Positions 48,466 through 57,577 of a stretch of 64,000 bases of DNA are shown piece after piece; within the stretch, counting starts at the first letter, position 1, and each line of letters begins with the position of its first letter. Source of the stretch: Kineococcus sp. NBC_00420 (lineage in GTDB: Bacteria > Actinomycetota > Actinomycetes > Actinomycetales > Kineococcaceae); contig NZ_CP107930.1 of NCBI RefSeq assembly GCF_036021035.1, positions 1,364,001 through 1,428,000 of the forward strand, written 5' to 3'. A program made the translations under genes and the position numbers. The notes under the pieces were generated by a model. That model was given only the letters and a program-made list of their open reading frames with translations. It did no database searches and was not told the origin of the DNA.

Positions 48466-48963
48466 GTGAGCGAGACGACCACCGGCAGCGTGACGTGGCT
48501 GACCCAGGACGCCTTCGACCGGCTGAAGGCGGAGTACGACCACCTCGCCGGGGAAGGCCGCACCGAGCTCGCCAAGCGCATCGAGCAGGCGCGCGAGGAG
48601 GGCGACCTCAAGGAGAACGCCGGCTACCACGCCGCCAAGGAGGAGCAGGGCAAGCAGGAGCTGCGCATCCGTCAGCTGCGTCACCTGCTCGAGACCGCGC
48701 AGGTCGGCGAGGCCCCGCCGTCGGTGGCCGGCGAGGTCACCCTCGGCTCGGTCGTGACGGTCGAGCTGGCCGGCGAGGAGATGGTCTTCCTGCTCGGCAG
48801 CCGGGAGATGGGCGACGGCGCCGGTCTCGACGTGTACAGCGAGAAGTCGCCGCTGGGCGCGGCGATCATCGGCAAGCAGCCCGGGACCGAGGTCGCCTAC
48901 ACCGCGCCGAGCGGCAAGAAGGTGCCCGTGAAGATCCTCAGCAGCGAGCCGTTCCACGCCTGA
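48466..48963 (+). CDS. greA: Transcription elongation factor GreA
   Basis: A 165-residue protein from a GTG at 48466. N-terminal coiled coil with the catalytic-tip acidic pair: VTWLTQDAFDRLKAEYDHLAG, then EQAREEGDLKENAGYHAAKEEQ (DLKEN near residue 47). C-terminal domain ends SPLGAAIIGKQPGTEVAY then TAPSGKKVPVKIL, the standard GreA finish. It stimulates transcript cleavage to rescue stalled RNA polymerase. The gene ends at a 59-bp palindrome. Confidence 0.97.
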   Translation: MSETTTGSVTWLTQDAFDRLKAEYDHLAGEGRTELAKRIEQAREEGDLKENAGYHAAKEEQGKQELRIRQLRHLLETAQVGEAPPSVAGEVTLGSVVTVELAGEEMVFLLGSREMGDGAGLDVYSEKSPLGAAIIGKQPGTEVAYTAPSGKKVPVKILSSEPFHA

Positions 48964-48977
48964 GGCTTGCGGCTCCC

Positions 48978-49036
48978 GGTGGGATCGTTGCCTCCCCGAG
49001 GTCGTCTGGTGACCTCGGGGAGGCAACGATCCCACC
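48978..49036. repeat. 59-bp palindromic repeat, copy 1 (bidirectional terminator)
   Basis: A 26-bp perfect stem with a 7-nt loop between the convergent greA and AI-2E permease genes. The outer arm GGTGGGATCGTTGCCTCCCC is identical to that of the element at 58834-58892, and both are exactly 59 bp. Most likely a terminator that is also a dispersed repeat. Confidence 0.85.
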
Positions 49037-49051
49037 GCCCCGGGACCAGCC

Positions 49052-50260
49052 TCAGCGCTTGACGTCCGGCGCGCTCTCGTCGTCGAGGTGCTCGGAGGCG
49101 TCGTTGGGTGCGGGGGTGTCGGGGGCCAGCGGCGCGTCCGAGGCGTCGATCTCCGCGACCTCCTCGGTGGGTCTCCCCGAGCGGGCCAGCGCCGAGACGC
49201 CGGTGTTCAGCACCGCGACGAGCGGCACGGCGAAGAGGGCACCGACGATCCCGAAGACCGTCGCCCCGCCGGCGACGGCGAGGATCACGGCCAGCGGGTG
49301 CACGGCCACGGCCCGGCCCATGAGGAAGGGCTGCAGCAGGTGGCTCTCGACCTGCTGGACCAGGATGATCACGCCGAGCATGATGAGCGCGACGACGGGC
49401 CCCTGGGCCACGAGCGCGACGAGCACGGCGACGATGCCGGACAGCAGGGCCCCGACGATCGGGATGAACGCGCCGAGGAACACGACGAGACCGAGCGGCA
49501 CCGCCAGCGGCACCTGCAGGATGGCCGCCCCGATCGCCACGCCCGCGCCGTCGACGAAGGCGACGATGACGGTGGCGCGCATGTAGTGCACGAGGGTCAG
49601 CCACGACGAGCGGGCGGCGTCGTCGAGGGGGTCGCGGGCCGGCTGCGGCATGAGGTGCAGCAACCAGGACCAGATCCGACGGCCCTCGAGCAGGTAGAAG
49701 AAGGTCGCGAACAGGGTGATGAAGAAGCCGGCCACGAGGTGCCCGGCCGTGGTGGCGACCGAGGTCGCCCCCGAGACGATGGCCTCGCGGTTGTCGGAGA
49801 TCGCCGTCTCCACCTGGTCGACGTAGCCCGAGATCGCCGACGACGACAGGTGCAGCGGGCCGCTGGAGAGCCAGCGCTCGACCTCGCCGACGCCCTCGGT
49901 GGCGGAGTCGGACAGGTCGCCGAACCCGCTGGCGGCCTGGGTGGAGATGAGCGTGACGAGGCCGGCGACGATGGCGAGCGCCAGCAGCAGGATGACGAGG
50001 GCGGCGACGGGGCGCGGCACCCCCAGGCGGTTCGCGCGGCCGACGAGCGGCCCGAGCAGCGCGGTGATGAGCAGCGCCACCAGGACGGGGATGAGGATCT
50101 CGCTGACGAAGCTCAGTCCGTAGGCCAGGACGACCACCGCGCCGACGACGGCGATGAACCGCCAGGACCAGTCGGCCGCGAGGCGGAGCGCCGGCGAGAC
50201 GTAGGGGCGGGAGGGATCGTGGGCCGGGTGTCTCCCGGCGCGGTCGGCAGCGCGTTGCAC
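49052..50260 (-). CDS. AI-2E family transporter
   Basis: About 402 residues from a GTG at 50260; a longer frame exists but only this part is family-like. Seven or eight helices: FIAVVGAVVVLAYGLSFVSE, ILIPVLVALLITALLGPLV, GFFITLFATFFYLLEGRRIW and GLVVFLGAFIPIVGALLSG. QVESHLLQPFLMGRAV near residue 320 is the family hallmark. The C-terminus is acidic and disordered. Substrates vary (autoinducer-2, Na+/H+, other small molecules); not assigned here. Confidence 0.9.
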   Translation of the reverse strand: MQRAADRAGRHPAHDPSRPYVSPALRLAADWSWRFIAVVGAVVVLAYGLSFVSEILIPVLVALLITALLGPLVGRANRLGVPRPVAALVILLLALAIVAGLVTLISTQAASGFGDLSDSATEGVGEVERWLSSGPLHLSSSAISGYVDQVETAISDNREAIVSGATSVATTAGHLVAGFFITLFATFFYLLEGRRIWSWLLHLMPQPARDPLDDAARSSWLTLVHYMRATVIVAFVDGAGVAIGAAILQVPLAVPLGLVVFLGAFIPIVGALLSGIVAVLVALVAQGPVVALIMLGVIILVQQVESHLLQPFLMGRAVAVHPLAVILAVAGGATVFGIVGALFAVPLVAVLNTGVSALARSGRPTEEVAEIDASDAPLAPDTPAPNDASEHLDDESAPDVKR

Positions 50261-50350
50261 AGGATCATCCTGCCCTCCGGCGGGCCGGTCAGCCCGTGCT
50301 GGGCACGAACGCCGGTGCGCGTCGTCGCGACCGGACGTAGGTTTCACCTC

Positions 50351-51778
50351 GTGAGCACCAGTGAGATTCCCACGCTCCCCCTCGAACCCCCCGCGGAGCT
50401 CCCCCGCACCCTCGGCGCGCTCCGGGCCTCCGGGCACCGCCACGTCGGGGTCAAGCAGGAACTGCGCGCCAACCTCGTCGCCCGCATGCGGGCGGGTGAG
50501 GACCGCTTCCCCGGTGTCGTCGGCTACGAGGACACCGTCGCACCCGAACTGGAACGGGCCCTGCTCGCCGGTCACGACGTCGTCCTGCTCGGCGAACGCG
50601 GTCAGGGCAAGACCCGGCTGCTGCGTTCCCTCGTCGGTCTGCTCGACGAGTGGACCCCCGTCATCGAGGGCAGCGAGCTCAACGAGCACCCCTACGCACC
50701 CCTCACGCCGGCCTCGCGGCGCCGGGTGGCGGCCGAGGGCGACGACCTGCCGGTCGCCTGGTTGCACCGCTCGCTGCGCTACGGCGAGAAGCTCGCCACG
50801 CCGGACACCTCCGTCGGTGACCTCATCGGCGACGTCGACCCGGTGAAGGTCGCCGAGGGTCGGGCCCTGGGCGACCCGGAGACGATCCACTTCGGTCTGG
50901 TGCCCCGCACCAACCGCGGGATCTTCGCCGTCAACGAACTCCCCGACCTCGCCGAACGCATCCAGGTGTCACTGCTGAACGTGCTGGAGGAGCGTGACAT
51001 CCAGGTCCGCGGCTACCAGCTGCGGTTGCCGCTGGACCTGCTGCTGGTGGCGAGCGCGAACCCCGAGGACTACACCAACCGCGGCCGGATCATCTCGCCG
51101 TTGAAGGACCGCTTCGGGGCCGAGGTGCGCACGCACTACCCGCTGGAGGTGTCCACCGAGATCGACCTCGTCCGTCAGGAGGCCGACGTCGTCGCGGAGG
51201 TCCCGGAGCACCTCCTCGAGGTGATCGCCCGGTTCACCCGCGCGGTGCGCGAGTCGCCCGCCGTCGACCCGGCTTCCGGCGTCTCGGCCCGGTTCTCGAT
51301 CGCGGCGGCCGAGACGGTCTCCGCGGCCGCCCTGCGTCGGCACGCGTTGTCCGGTGAGACCGGGGACCCGGTCGCGCGCGTCGGGGACCTGCACACCGTC
51401 GTCAGCGTGCTCGGCGGGAAGGTGGAGTTCGAGCAGGGCGAGGAGGGCCGGGAGGTCGAGGTCCTCGAGCACCTGCTGCGCACCGCGATCGCCGAGACCT
51501 ACCGCTCGCTGCTGGGCGGGGCCGAACTGTCCGGGTTCTCCGAACTGGTGACCGAGGGCCGCACCGTCGAGACCGGTGACCTGGTGCCGGCGGAGAAGCT
51601 GCTGGAACAGGTCGGGACGATCGCGGGGCTCGCGCAGGTCCTGGACCGGCTGGGGTTGGCGGACGCCACCGCGGGTCGTGCGGCGTCGGGGGTCGAGTTC
51701 GTCCTCGAGTCCCTGCACCTGACCCGTCGTCTCGACAAGCTCGTCCTCGACGACGGCCGGACGGTCTACGGCAGCTGA
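50351..51778 (+). CDS. MoxR/ChlI-type AAA+ ATPase
   Basis: A 475-residue protein from a GTG at 50351. Walker A LLGERGQGKTRLLRSL near residue 78, Walker B GIFAVNELPDL near 200, sensor-1 LLLVASANPEDYTNRGRI and the arginine-finger SPLKDRFGAEVRTHYP. The C-terminal half is helical (VSARFSIAAAETVSAAAL). It resembles the Mg-chelatase BchI/ChlI fold; relatives pair with VWA proteins as chaperone or insertion machines. The VWA partner at 54123 is separated from it by two minus-strand genes. Confidence 0.9.
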   Translation: MSTSEIPTLPLEPPAELPRTLGALRASGHRHVGVKQELRANLVARMRAGEDRFPGVVGYEDTVAPELERALLAGHDVVLLGERGQGKTRLLRSLVGLLDEWTPVIEGSELNEHPYAPLTPASRRRVAAEGDDLPVAWLHRSLRYGEKLATPDTSVGDLIGDVDPVKVAEGRALGDPETIHFGLVPRTNRGIFAVNELPDLAERIQVSLLNVLEERDIQVRGYQLRLPLDLLLVASANPEDYTNRGRIISPLKDRFGAEVRTHYPLEVSTEIDLVRQEADVVAEVPEHLLEVIARFTRAVRESPAVDPASGVSARFSIAAAETVSAAALRRHALSGETGDPVARVGDLHTVVSVLGGKVEFEQGEEGREVEVLEHLLRTAIAETYRSLLGGAELSGFSELVTEGRTVETGDLVPAEKLLEQVGTIAGLAQVLDRLGLADATAGRAASGVEFVLESLHLTRRLDKLVLDDGRTVYGS

Positions 51779-52374
51779 GCCTGTCTGGCCCGGTGGGCCA
51801 CGAGCGCGAACGTCAGGCCGATCCCGAGGGCGATGAGGTGGCCCACCGCGGTGAAGTCCGGCGCGAGGGCCAGGATCGCGACGAGTGCGACGGCGGGCAG
51901 CACGACGTAGGGCAGCCGCACCCGTCGCGGCACCCTGGCCGCGAGCAGACCGATGACGCACGCCAGCCCGTAGCTGACCCCGACGTCGGGGGCGTGCGCG
52001 ACGCCCGGGTCGAGTCGGCCGTGGGTCAGCTGGGCGGCGAGCACCACGGCGACGGTGAGGGTGGCGCCGACGTGGCCGAACCCGAACGCCAGCAGGGTGG
52101 GGACCCGGCCGATCCACCGGGTGCAGGCGGTCAGGGCGAGCACGAGCGGGACGAGGATGAGCAGGCCCTCGCCGTCCGGGACGACGATCGAGGACAGCAG
52201 CAGCACCCGGAACGGGAAGCGGCGCAGGTTCGCGAGGTTGGTGCTGGAGTCCTGGACGAACGCGACCTGGTCGCGGTCGGGCTGCACCTTGAGGGCCGCG
52301 AACACCGCGAGGACGACGACGGCGTAGACCAGGGCGATCTCGGCACCCCGCAGGTGACGACGGAGGGGGCGCAC
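51766..52374 (-). CDS. Rhomboid-like membrane protein
   Basis: A 202-residue protein from a GTG at 52374 with about six helices. AFGFGHVGATLTVAVVLAAQ, then the possible Ser motif VGVSYGLACVIG (G-x-S-x-G) and a distal His in DFTAVGHLIALGIG suggest a rhomboid-type Ser-His dyad, though the usual loop-1 features are weak, so proteolytic activity is uncertain. It starts 31 bp after the mmsA stop and its 3' end overlaps the MoxR-like gene by 13 bp. Confidence 0.72.
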   Translation of the reverse strand: MRPLRRHLRGAEIALVYAVVVLAVFAALKVQPDRDQVAFVQDSSTNLANLRRFPFRVLLLSSIVVPDGEGLLILVPLVLALTACTRWIGRVPTLLAFGFGHVGATLTVAVVLAAQLTHGRLDPGVAHAPDVGVSYGLACVIGLLAARVPRRVRLPYVVLPAVALVAILALAPDFTAVGHLIALGIGLTFALVAHRARQAQLP

Positions 52375-52405
52375 CCACCCAGTGTGGACGCGCCCCCTGT
52401 GAGAC

Positions 52406-53944
52406 TCAGTCGTTCTGCGGGAACCCCAGGTTCAGGCCGCCGTGGCTGGGGTCGAGCCAGCGTTCGGTGACGACCTTGCCGCGGGTGAAGAAGTGCACGC
52501 CCTCGACGCCGTGGGCGTGGGTGTCGCCGAAGAGCGACTGCTTCCAGCCGCCGAAGGAGAAGTACGCGACCGGGACGGGGACCGGCACGTTGATGCCGAT
52601 CATCCCGACCTGGACCTCGTTGCGGAACTTCCGCGCGGCCCCGCCGTCGTTGGTGAAGATGGCGACGCCGTTGCCGTACTTGTTGGCGTTGATGAGGTCC
52701 AGACCCTCGGCGTAGCTCTCGACGCGGACGACGGAGAGGACCGGGCCGAAGATCTCGTCGGTGTAGATCGACATGTCGGTGCCGACCTTGTCGAAGAGGG
52801 TGGGCCCGAGCCAGAAACCGTCCGCATCGCCGTCGGGGACGACCTCGCGGCCGTCGATGACGAGCTCCGCGCCCTCGGTGACGCCGGCGTCGACGTAGGC
52901 GGTGACCTTGTCGCGGTGGGCGCCGGTGACCAGCGGGCCCATGTCGCACCCGCGCCGGCCGTCACCGGTGCGCAGGGTCGCGACGCGGTCCTTGATCTTG
53001 GCGATGAGCTCGTCGGCGACTGAGTCCACCGCGACGAGGGCGGACACGGCCATGCAGCGTTCCCCGGCGGAACCGAACCCGGCGTTGACGGCCGCGTCGG
53101 CGGCCAGGTCGAGGTCGGCGTCGGGCAGGACGAGCATGTGGTTCTTCGCGCCGCCGAGGGCCTGGACGCGCTTGCCGTGCGCGGTGCCCGTCTCGTAGAC
53201 GTACTTCGCGATCGGGGTGGAACCCACGAAGGAGACGGAGGCGACGTCGGGGTGGGTCAGCAGGCCGTCGACGGCGACCTTGTCGCCGTGCAGGACGTTG
53301 AAGACGCCGTCGGGCAGCCCGGCGTCCTTCCAGAGCCGGGCGATGAAGTTCGCCGCGGAGGGGTCCTTCTCGCTCGGCTTGAGGACGACGGTGTTGCCAG
53401 CCGCGATGGCGACGGGGAAGAACCACATCGGGACCATCGCCGGGAAGTTGAACGGCGAGATGATCGACACGACGCCGAGCGGCTGGCGGATGGAGTAGAC
53501 GTCGATCTTGGTGGAGGCGTTCTCGGTGAACGCGCCCTTCACCAGGTGGTTGATGCCGCAGGCGAGTTCCACGACCTCCTGGCCGCGCGAGACCTCGCCG
53601 AGGGCGTCGGAGACGACCTTGCCGTGCTCGGCGGTGATGATCTCGGCGAGCTCGCCCTTGCGCTCGTCGAGGAGCTGGCGGAACTTGAACAGGATCGTCG
53701 TGCGGCGGGCGAGCGAGGTGTCGCGCCACGCGGGGAACGCGGCCTTGGCGGCGGCGACGGCGGCGTTCACGTCCCCGGGCGAGGCGAGAGCGACGGTCTT
53801 GGTGCGCTTGCCGGTGGCCGGGTCGTAGACGTCCGCCGCTCGGTCGCCGGACCCCGCAGAGGCGGCACCGGAGATCCAGTGCTGCACGAGCGGCAGGTCG
53901 AGCGCACCAGCGTCGGCGGTGGTGCTGGCGGTGGTGGTGGTCAC
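52406..53944 (-). CDS. mmsA: CoA-acylating methylmalonate-semialdehyde dehydrogenase
   Basis: About 512 residues; GTG at 53944 chosen because CGAGGAGG lies 6 nt upstream (frame opens to 53986). ALDH fold: ISPFNFPAMVPMWFFPVAIA, KPSEKDPSAANFIARL, VGSTPIAKYVYETG and GSAGERCMAVSALVAVD, where the catalytic Cys is followed by Met-Ala as in MMSDH rather than the usual ALDH pattern. It converts methylmalonate or malonate semialdehyde to propionyl- or acetyl-CoA in valine, thymine or inositol catabolism. Cotranscribed with the rhomboid-like gene. Confidence 0.93.
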   Translation of the reverse strand: MTTTTASTTADAGALDLPLVQHWISGAASAGSGDRAADVYDPATGKRTKTVALASPGDVNAAVAAAKAAFPAWRDTSLARRTTILFKFRQLLDERKGELAEIITAEHGKVVSDALGEVSRGQEVVELACGINHLVKGAFTENASTKIDVYSIRQPLGVVSIISPFNFPAMVPMWFFPVAIAAGNTVVLKPSEKDPSAANFIARLWKDAGLPDGVFNVLHGDKVAVDGLLTHPDVASVSFVGSTPIAKYVYETGTAHGKRVQALGGAKNHMLVLPDADLDLAADAAVNAGFGSAGERCMAVSALVAVDSVADELIAKIKDRVATLRTGDGRRGCDMGPLVTGAHRDKVTAYVDAGVTEGAELVIDGREVVPDGDADGFWLGPTLFDKVGTDMSIYTDEIFGPVLSVVRVESYAEGLDLINANKYGNGVAIFTNDGGAARKFRNEVQVGMIGINVPVPVPVAYFSFGGWKQSLFGDTHAHGVEGVHFFTRGKVVTERWLDPSHGGLNLGFPQND

Positions 53945-54122
53945 GAAGCCCTCCTCGGACGTCATCGGCGGGACGACTCCCGCCAAGGTGTCGAACGCGG
54001 CCCATCATGCCACCCGGACGACCCCCTTTGTCCAGACAAACTGTCATGGAATCCAGGGGTCGGGCGACGCTCCGTCGAGAAGCCCGTGGCGGATGTCCGA
54101 GGTCGGACGTAGCTTCTGAGGC

Positions 54123-56165
54123 GTGGCAGGACGTGATGCGGGCGGTCGGGACAGCTGGAGCAGGCGACGCGGCGGACGGTACCGCTACGGCGAGTGGGCG
54201 GGTGGTCCCGACCCGCTGGCCCCGCCCTACGACGTCCGGGCGGCGCTGGACGAGGTCGGCCAGCAGGTCCTGCGCGGCGGCTCGCTGCGCGACGCCCTGC
54301 GCGACCTGCTGCGCAACGGGCCCGACGGCCGCTCCGGCATGGACGACCTGCGAGCCCGGGCCGCCCGGATGCGCCGCGACGCGGCCCGCCGCGGGGACCT
54401 CGACGGCGCCCTGACCAAGGCCCGCGCCCAGCTCGACCAGGCCCTCGCCGCCGAACGCGACGAACTCTCCGGCCGCGACGGCGACGACGCCCGCTTCAAC
54501 GAGGCCCGCCTCGACGCGCTCCCCCGCTCCACCGCCCAGGCCGTCCGCGACCTCGAGGACTACCAGTGGGCCAGCGAATCGGCCCGTCAGCAGTACCAGC
54601 AGATCCTCGAGAGCCTGCGCAACGACGTGCTCGACCAGCAGTTCCGCGGCATGAAGCAGGCGCTGGAGAGCGGCGACCCCTCGACCATGCAGGCGCTCAA
54701 GGACATGATGAGCGACCTCAACGACCTCCTCGCCAAGAAGGCCCGGGGGGAGGACACCCAGGCCGACTTCGACGAGTTCATGGCCAAGCACGGCGACACC
54801 CTCGGCGAGGAGGGCATCGAGAACCTCGACGACCTGGTCGACTCCCTCGCCCGCCGCGCCGCGGCGGCGTCGCGGTTGATGCGCTCGCTCTCGCCGCAGC
54901 AGCGCGACGAGCTGTCCTCGCTGATGCAGCAGGCCATGGGCGACGACGTCGACCTCCAGGCGCAGATGTCCCAGCTCAACGACAACCTGCGCGCCCTGCG
55001 CCCCGACCTGGACTTCTCCCGCGGGGAACGGGTCCGCGGTCAGCGCGGCAGCGAACCCCTCGGCTACGGCGAGGCGGCCGACGCGCTGCAGGACATCTCC
55101 GAGCTCGACGACCTGCTCGACCAGCTCGGCCAGGAGCACCCCGGCGCGACGCTGGACGACGTCGACGTCGACACCCTGGAACGCCAGCTCGGCCGCGGTG
55201 CCGCCGACGACCTGCGCCGGCTGCGCGACCTCGAGCGGGAGCTCCAGCGGCAGGGCTGGCTGTCCCGCTCCTCCGAGGGACTCACGCTGTCCCCCAAGGC
55301 GTTGCGCCGGCTCGGTCAGACCGCGTTGCGCGACGTGCTCGGTCGCCTCGACGCGGGTGGTCGCGGCGACCACGACAACCGCGACGCCGGTGCGGGCGGT
55401 GAACCGACCGGGTCCACGCGGGGCTGGGAGTTCGGCGACGAACAACCCCTCGACGTCGTCCGGACCGTCTCGAACGCGCTGAAGCGCGGCGCGGCGCAGG
55501 GACGCACGGGGGCGGTGAAGCTGTCCTGGGAGGACTTCGAGGTCGTCGAGACCGAACGTCGCGCGGGGGCCGCCGTCGCGCTGTGCGTCGACCTGTCGTA
55601 CTCGATGGCCGCCGAAGGCCGCTGGGGTCCGATGAAGGAGACGGCACTCGCGCTGTCACACCTGATCTCGACGAAGTTCCCCAACGACGCGCTGCAGATC
55701 ATCGGGTTCGGGCTGCACGCGCAGCCCATGACGGTCGGCGAACTCGCCGAGGTCGAACCCGACTTCGTGCAGGGCACCAACCTGCAGCACGCGCTGAGCC
55801 TGGCCCGCCGTCACGTCCGCCGCCACCCCGACGCCGAACCCGTCGTCCTCGTCATCACCGACGGGGAACCCACCGCCCACCTCGACGACACCTACGGCAC
55901 CCCCGAGGCGGTGTTCCAGTGGCCGCCGACGCAGGCCACCATCCGGGCCACCGTGCAGGAGGTCGACCAGCTCACCCGGTTCGGCGCGACGATCAACCTG
56001 TTCATGCTCGGCGAGGACCCGGGGCTGCGTCGCTTCGTCGAGGCCGTGGCCCGGCGCAACGGCGGGCGAGTCCTCTCGCCCAGCCCCGAACGACTGGGGC
56101 GCTACGTCGTCGACGACTACCTGCGCTCGCGGGCCGGGCGCCGGGGGAACCGCCGGGCCTCCTAG
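54123..56165 (+). CDS. VWA domain protein, MoxR partner
   Basis: A 680-residue protein from a GTG at 54123. The N-terminal two thirds are helical and charged with predicted coiled coils (RARAARMRRDAARRGDLDG, LESLRNDVLDQQF). The VWA domain starts near residue 480 with MIDAS motif ALCVDLSYSMAAEG (D-x-S-x-S), a Thr motif FVQGTNLQHALSLAR and VVLVITDGEPTAH. Like mycobacterial Rv0959 it should work with the MoxR ATPase, probably in protein or metal assembly. Its stop TAG (56163-56165) lies in the CTAG that the IS element uses as target, so the protein is intact. Confidence 0.88.
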   Translation: MAGRDAGGRDSWSRRRGGRYRYGEWAGGPDPLAPPYDVRAALDEVGQQVLRGGSLRDALRDLLRNGPDGRSGMDDLRARAARMRRDAARRGDLDGALTKARAQLDQALAAERDELSGRDGDDARFNEARLDALPRSTAQAVRDLEDYQWASESARQQYQQILESLRNDVLDQQFRGMKQALESGDPSTMQALKDMMSDLNDLLAKKARGEDTQADFDEFMAKHGDTLGEEGIENLDDLVDSLARRAAAASRLMRSLSPQQRDELSSLMQQAMGDDVDLQAQMSQLNDNLRALRPDLDFSRGERVRGQRGSEPLGYGEAADALQDISELDDLLDQLGQEHPGATLDDVDVDTLERQLGRGAADDLRRLRDLERELQRQGWLSRSSEGLTLSPKALRRLGQTALRDVLGRLDAGGRGDHDNRDAGAGGEPTGSTRGWEFGDEQPLDVVRTVSNALKRGAAQGRTGAVKLSWEDFEVVETERRAGAAVALCVDLSYSMAAEGRWGPMKETALALSHLISTKFPNDALQIIGFGLHAQPMTVGELAEVEPDFVQGTNLQHALSLARRHVRRHPDAEPVVLVITDGEPTAHLDDTYGTPEAVFQWPPTQATIRATVQEVDQLTRFGATINLFMLGEDPGLRRFVEAVARRNGGRVLSPSPERLGRYVVDDYLRSRAGRRGNRRAS

Positions 56166-57507
56166 TACTGCAACGGCACTTCAGGTAGATGGTGCCCACG
56201 TTGTCGGTAGTGACAAGCGCGGGCCTGATGTTGGCGTCTGCGCCGCCAGGTGGACCAGTTCCAGACGTGTTCGACAGCGTGATGGGCTGCCAGAACCAGC
56301 TTGGTCAGGAGACGTCGGATCTCCGGTAGCGTGTATCCGATCATGCCGTGTTCGCTGGAACCGGCGCCCCCTTTGCCTCCCGGTGAGCACCAGCATCATG
56401 AACACTGGAACGGGTAGCGGCCAACCAGGCCAGGGTGAGCATCGAGAGAGTGATGTGGGCATACCAAGCCCGGTAGTCACGGACCTGGTAGTGGTCCAAT
56501 CCCGCTTCACCTTTCGCCTGCTGGAAGCATTCCTCGATGTGCCAGCGGGAACCGGCGACACGGGCCAGATCCGCCAGAGTGGTTTCCCGCGGTCCGTAGC
56601 AGACGTAGTAGGCCAGTTCCCCGGTCGCGATGGAGCGCCGGGCCAGCAGCCAGTGCCCGCGACCAGACCGCCAGGCGATGCGGAGCGGGACCCGCGCCCA
56701 GTCGTAGATCCGTTCCCCGTGGGCCCCCGGACCAGCGGAGTAATCCCGCCACGCCCGCGCCGGCAACTCCGCGATCATCTGCGCGGCCCGGCCCTGGTGA
56801 GCATCAGTGGTGATGAGAGTGTCGTTGCTCTTGCAGGACAAAACGTGTGCGGCGTCGCGTTCTTCCAGCCACGCCCGCAGATGAGCGACCTGACCGTAGG
56901 CTTCATCGCCGGTGACCCAGGCGAAGGAAACACCGGCATCGAAGGCACGCTGCAGCATCATCATCGCCTGCTGCGGTTTGGTGGCGAACTCCGCCTCATC
57001 GGGTATGCCGGCGGCTCGGCACCGTTGACGATCATCGGTCCACGACTGCGGCAGGTAGAGCTCGCGGTCGATCAACGCATGTCCTCGCGGGGAGGCGTAG
57101 GCGAGGAAGGTGCCCACCTGGGAGTTCTCGATCCGCCCGGCCGTGCCGGAGTACTGCCGCTGCACCCCGGCCGAGCGGGTTCCCTTCTTGAGGAAGCCGG
57201 TCTCGTCCACGATGAGCACCCCTTCAGGGGAACCGAGGTGCTCGACGACATAGTCACGAACGTCGTCACGCACCCCGTCGACGTTCCACTCCGCGCGCCG
57301 CAGCAGTCGCTGCATCCCATCCGGGGAGACCTCCCCGGCCTGCTCGGCCAAGGTCCAGCCGTTCTTGCGTTCCAGCCCCGCCGCTAGCCCGGTCACGTAG
57401 GCGCGCACCCGAGCCCGCGGTTCGGTCCGCGCGAACCGCCCCGCGATCCGCTCATGCAGCCGGTCCAGCTCTGCCATCGCGAGGTCCACCACCATGAACA
57501 CCATCAT
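56162..57507 (-). pseudogene. IS701-type DDE transposase, frameshifted near the C-terminus
   Basis: An ORF from ATG 57507 (possibly 57477, MAELDRLHERI) runs 388 codons to 56341. DDE residues are visible: EGVLIVDETGFLKKGTRSAG, SFAWVTGDEAYGQVAHL and WHIEECFQQAKGEAGLDHYQ. It stops after HREAKGAPVPANTA. The expected family ending (YTLPEIRRLLTKLVLAAHH, then HVWNWSTWRRRRQHQARACH) continues in the -1 frame from about 56344 to a TAG in the flanking CTAG. So it is either mutated or made by frameshifting. The start lies in the right terminal repeat. Confidence 0.85.
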
Positions 57508-57530
57508 CTACCTGAAGTGCCGTTGCAGTA
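56166..57530. mobile_element. IS701-type insertion sequence, 1365 bp
   Basis: Terminal inverted repeats of 26 bp match exactly: TACTGCAACGGCACTTCAGG.. at 56166-56191 and its complement at 57505-57530. They are flanked by CTAG at 56162-56165 and 57531-57534, the 4-bp CTAG duplication typical of IS701. Its transposase gene reads on the minus strand. The empty site would read CCTCCTAGAAGTCGCTGG. The perfect ends and target duplication indicate recent insertion. Confidence 0.93.
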
Positions 57531-57577
57531 CTAGAAGTCGCTGGTCCCCGCCGGGAGGGGTGTGCCACGGTGCTCGG

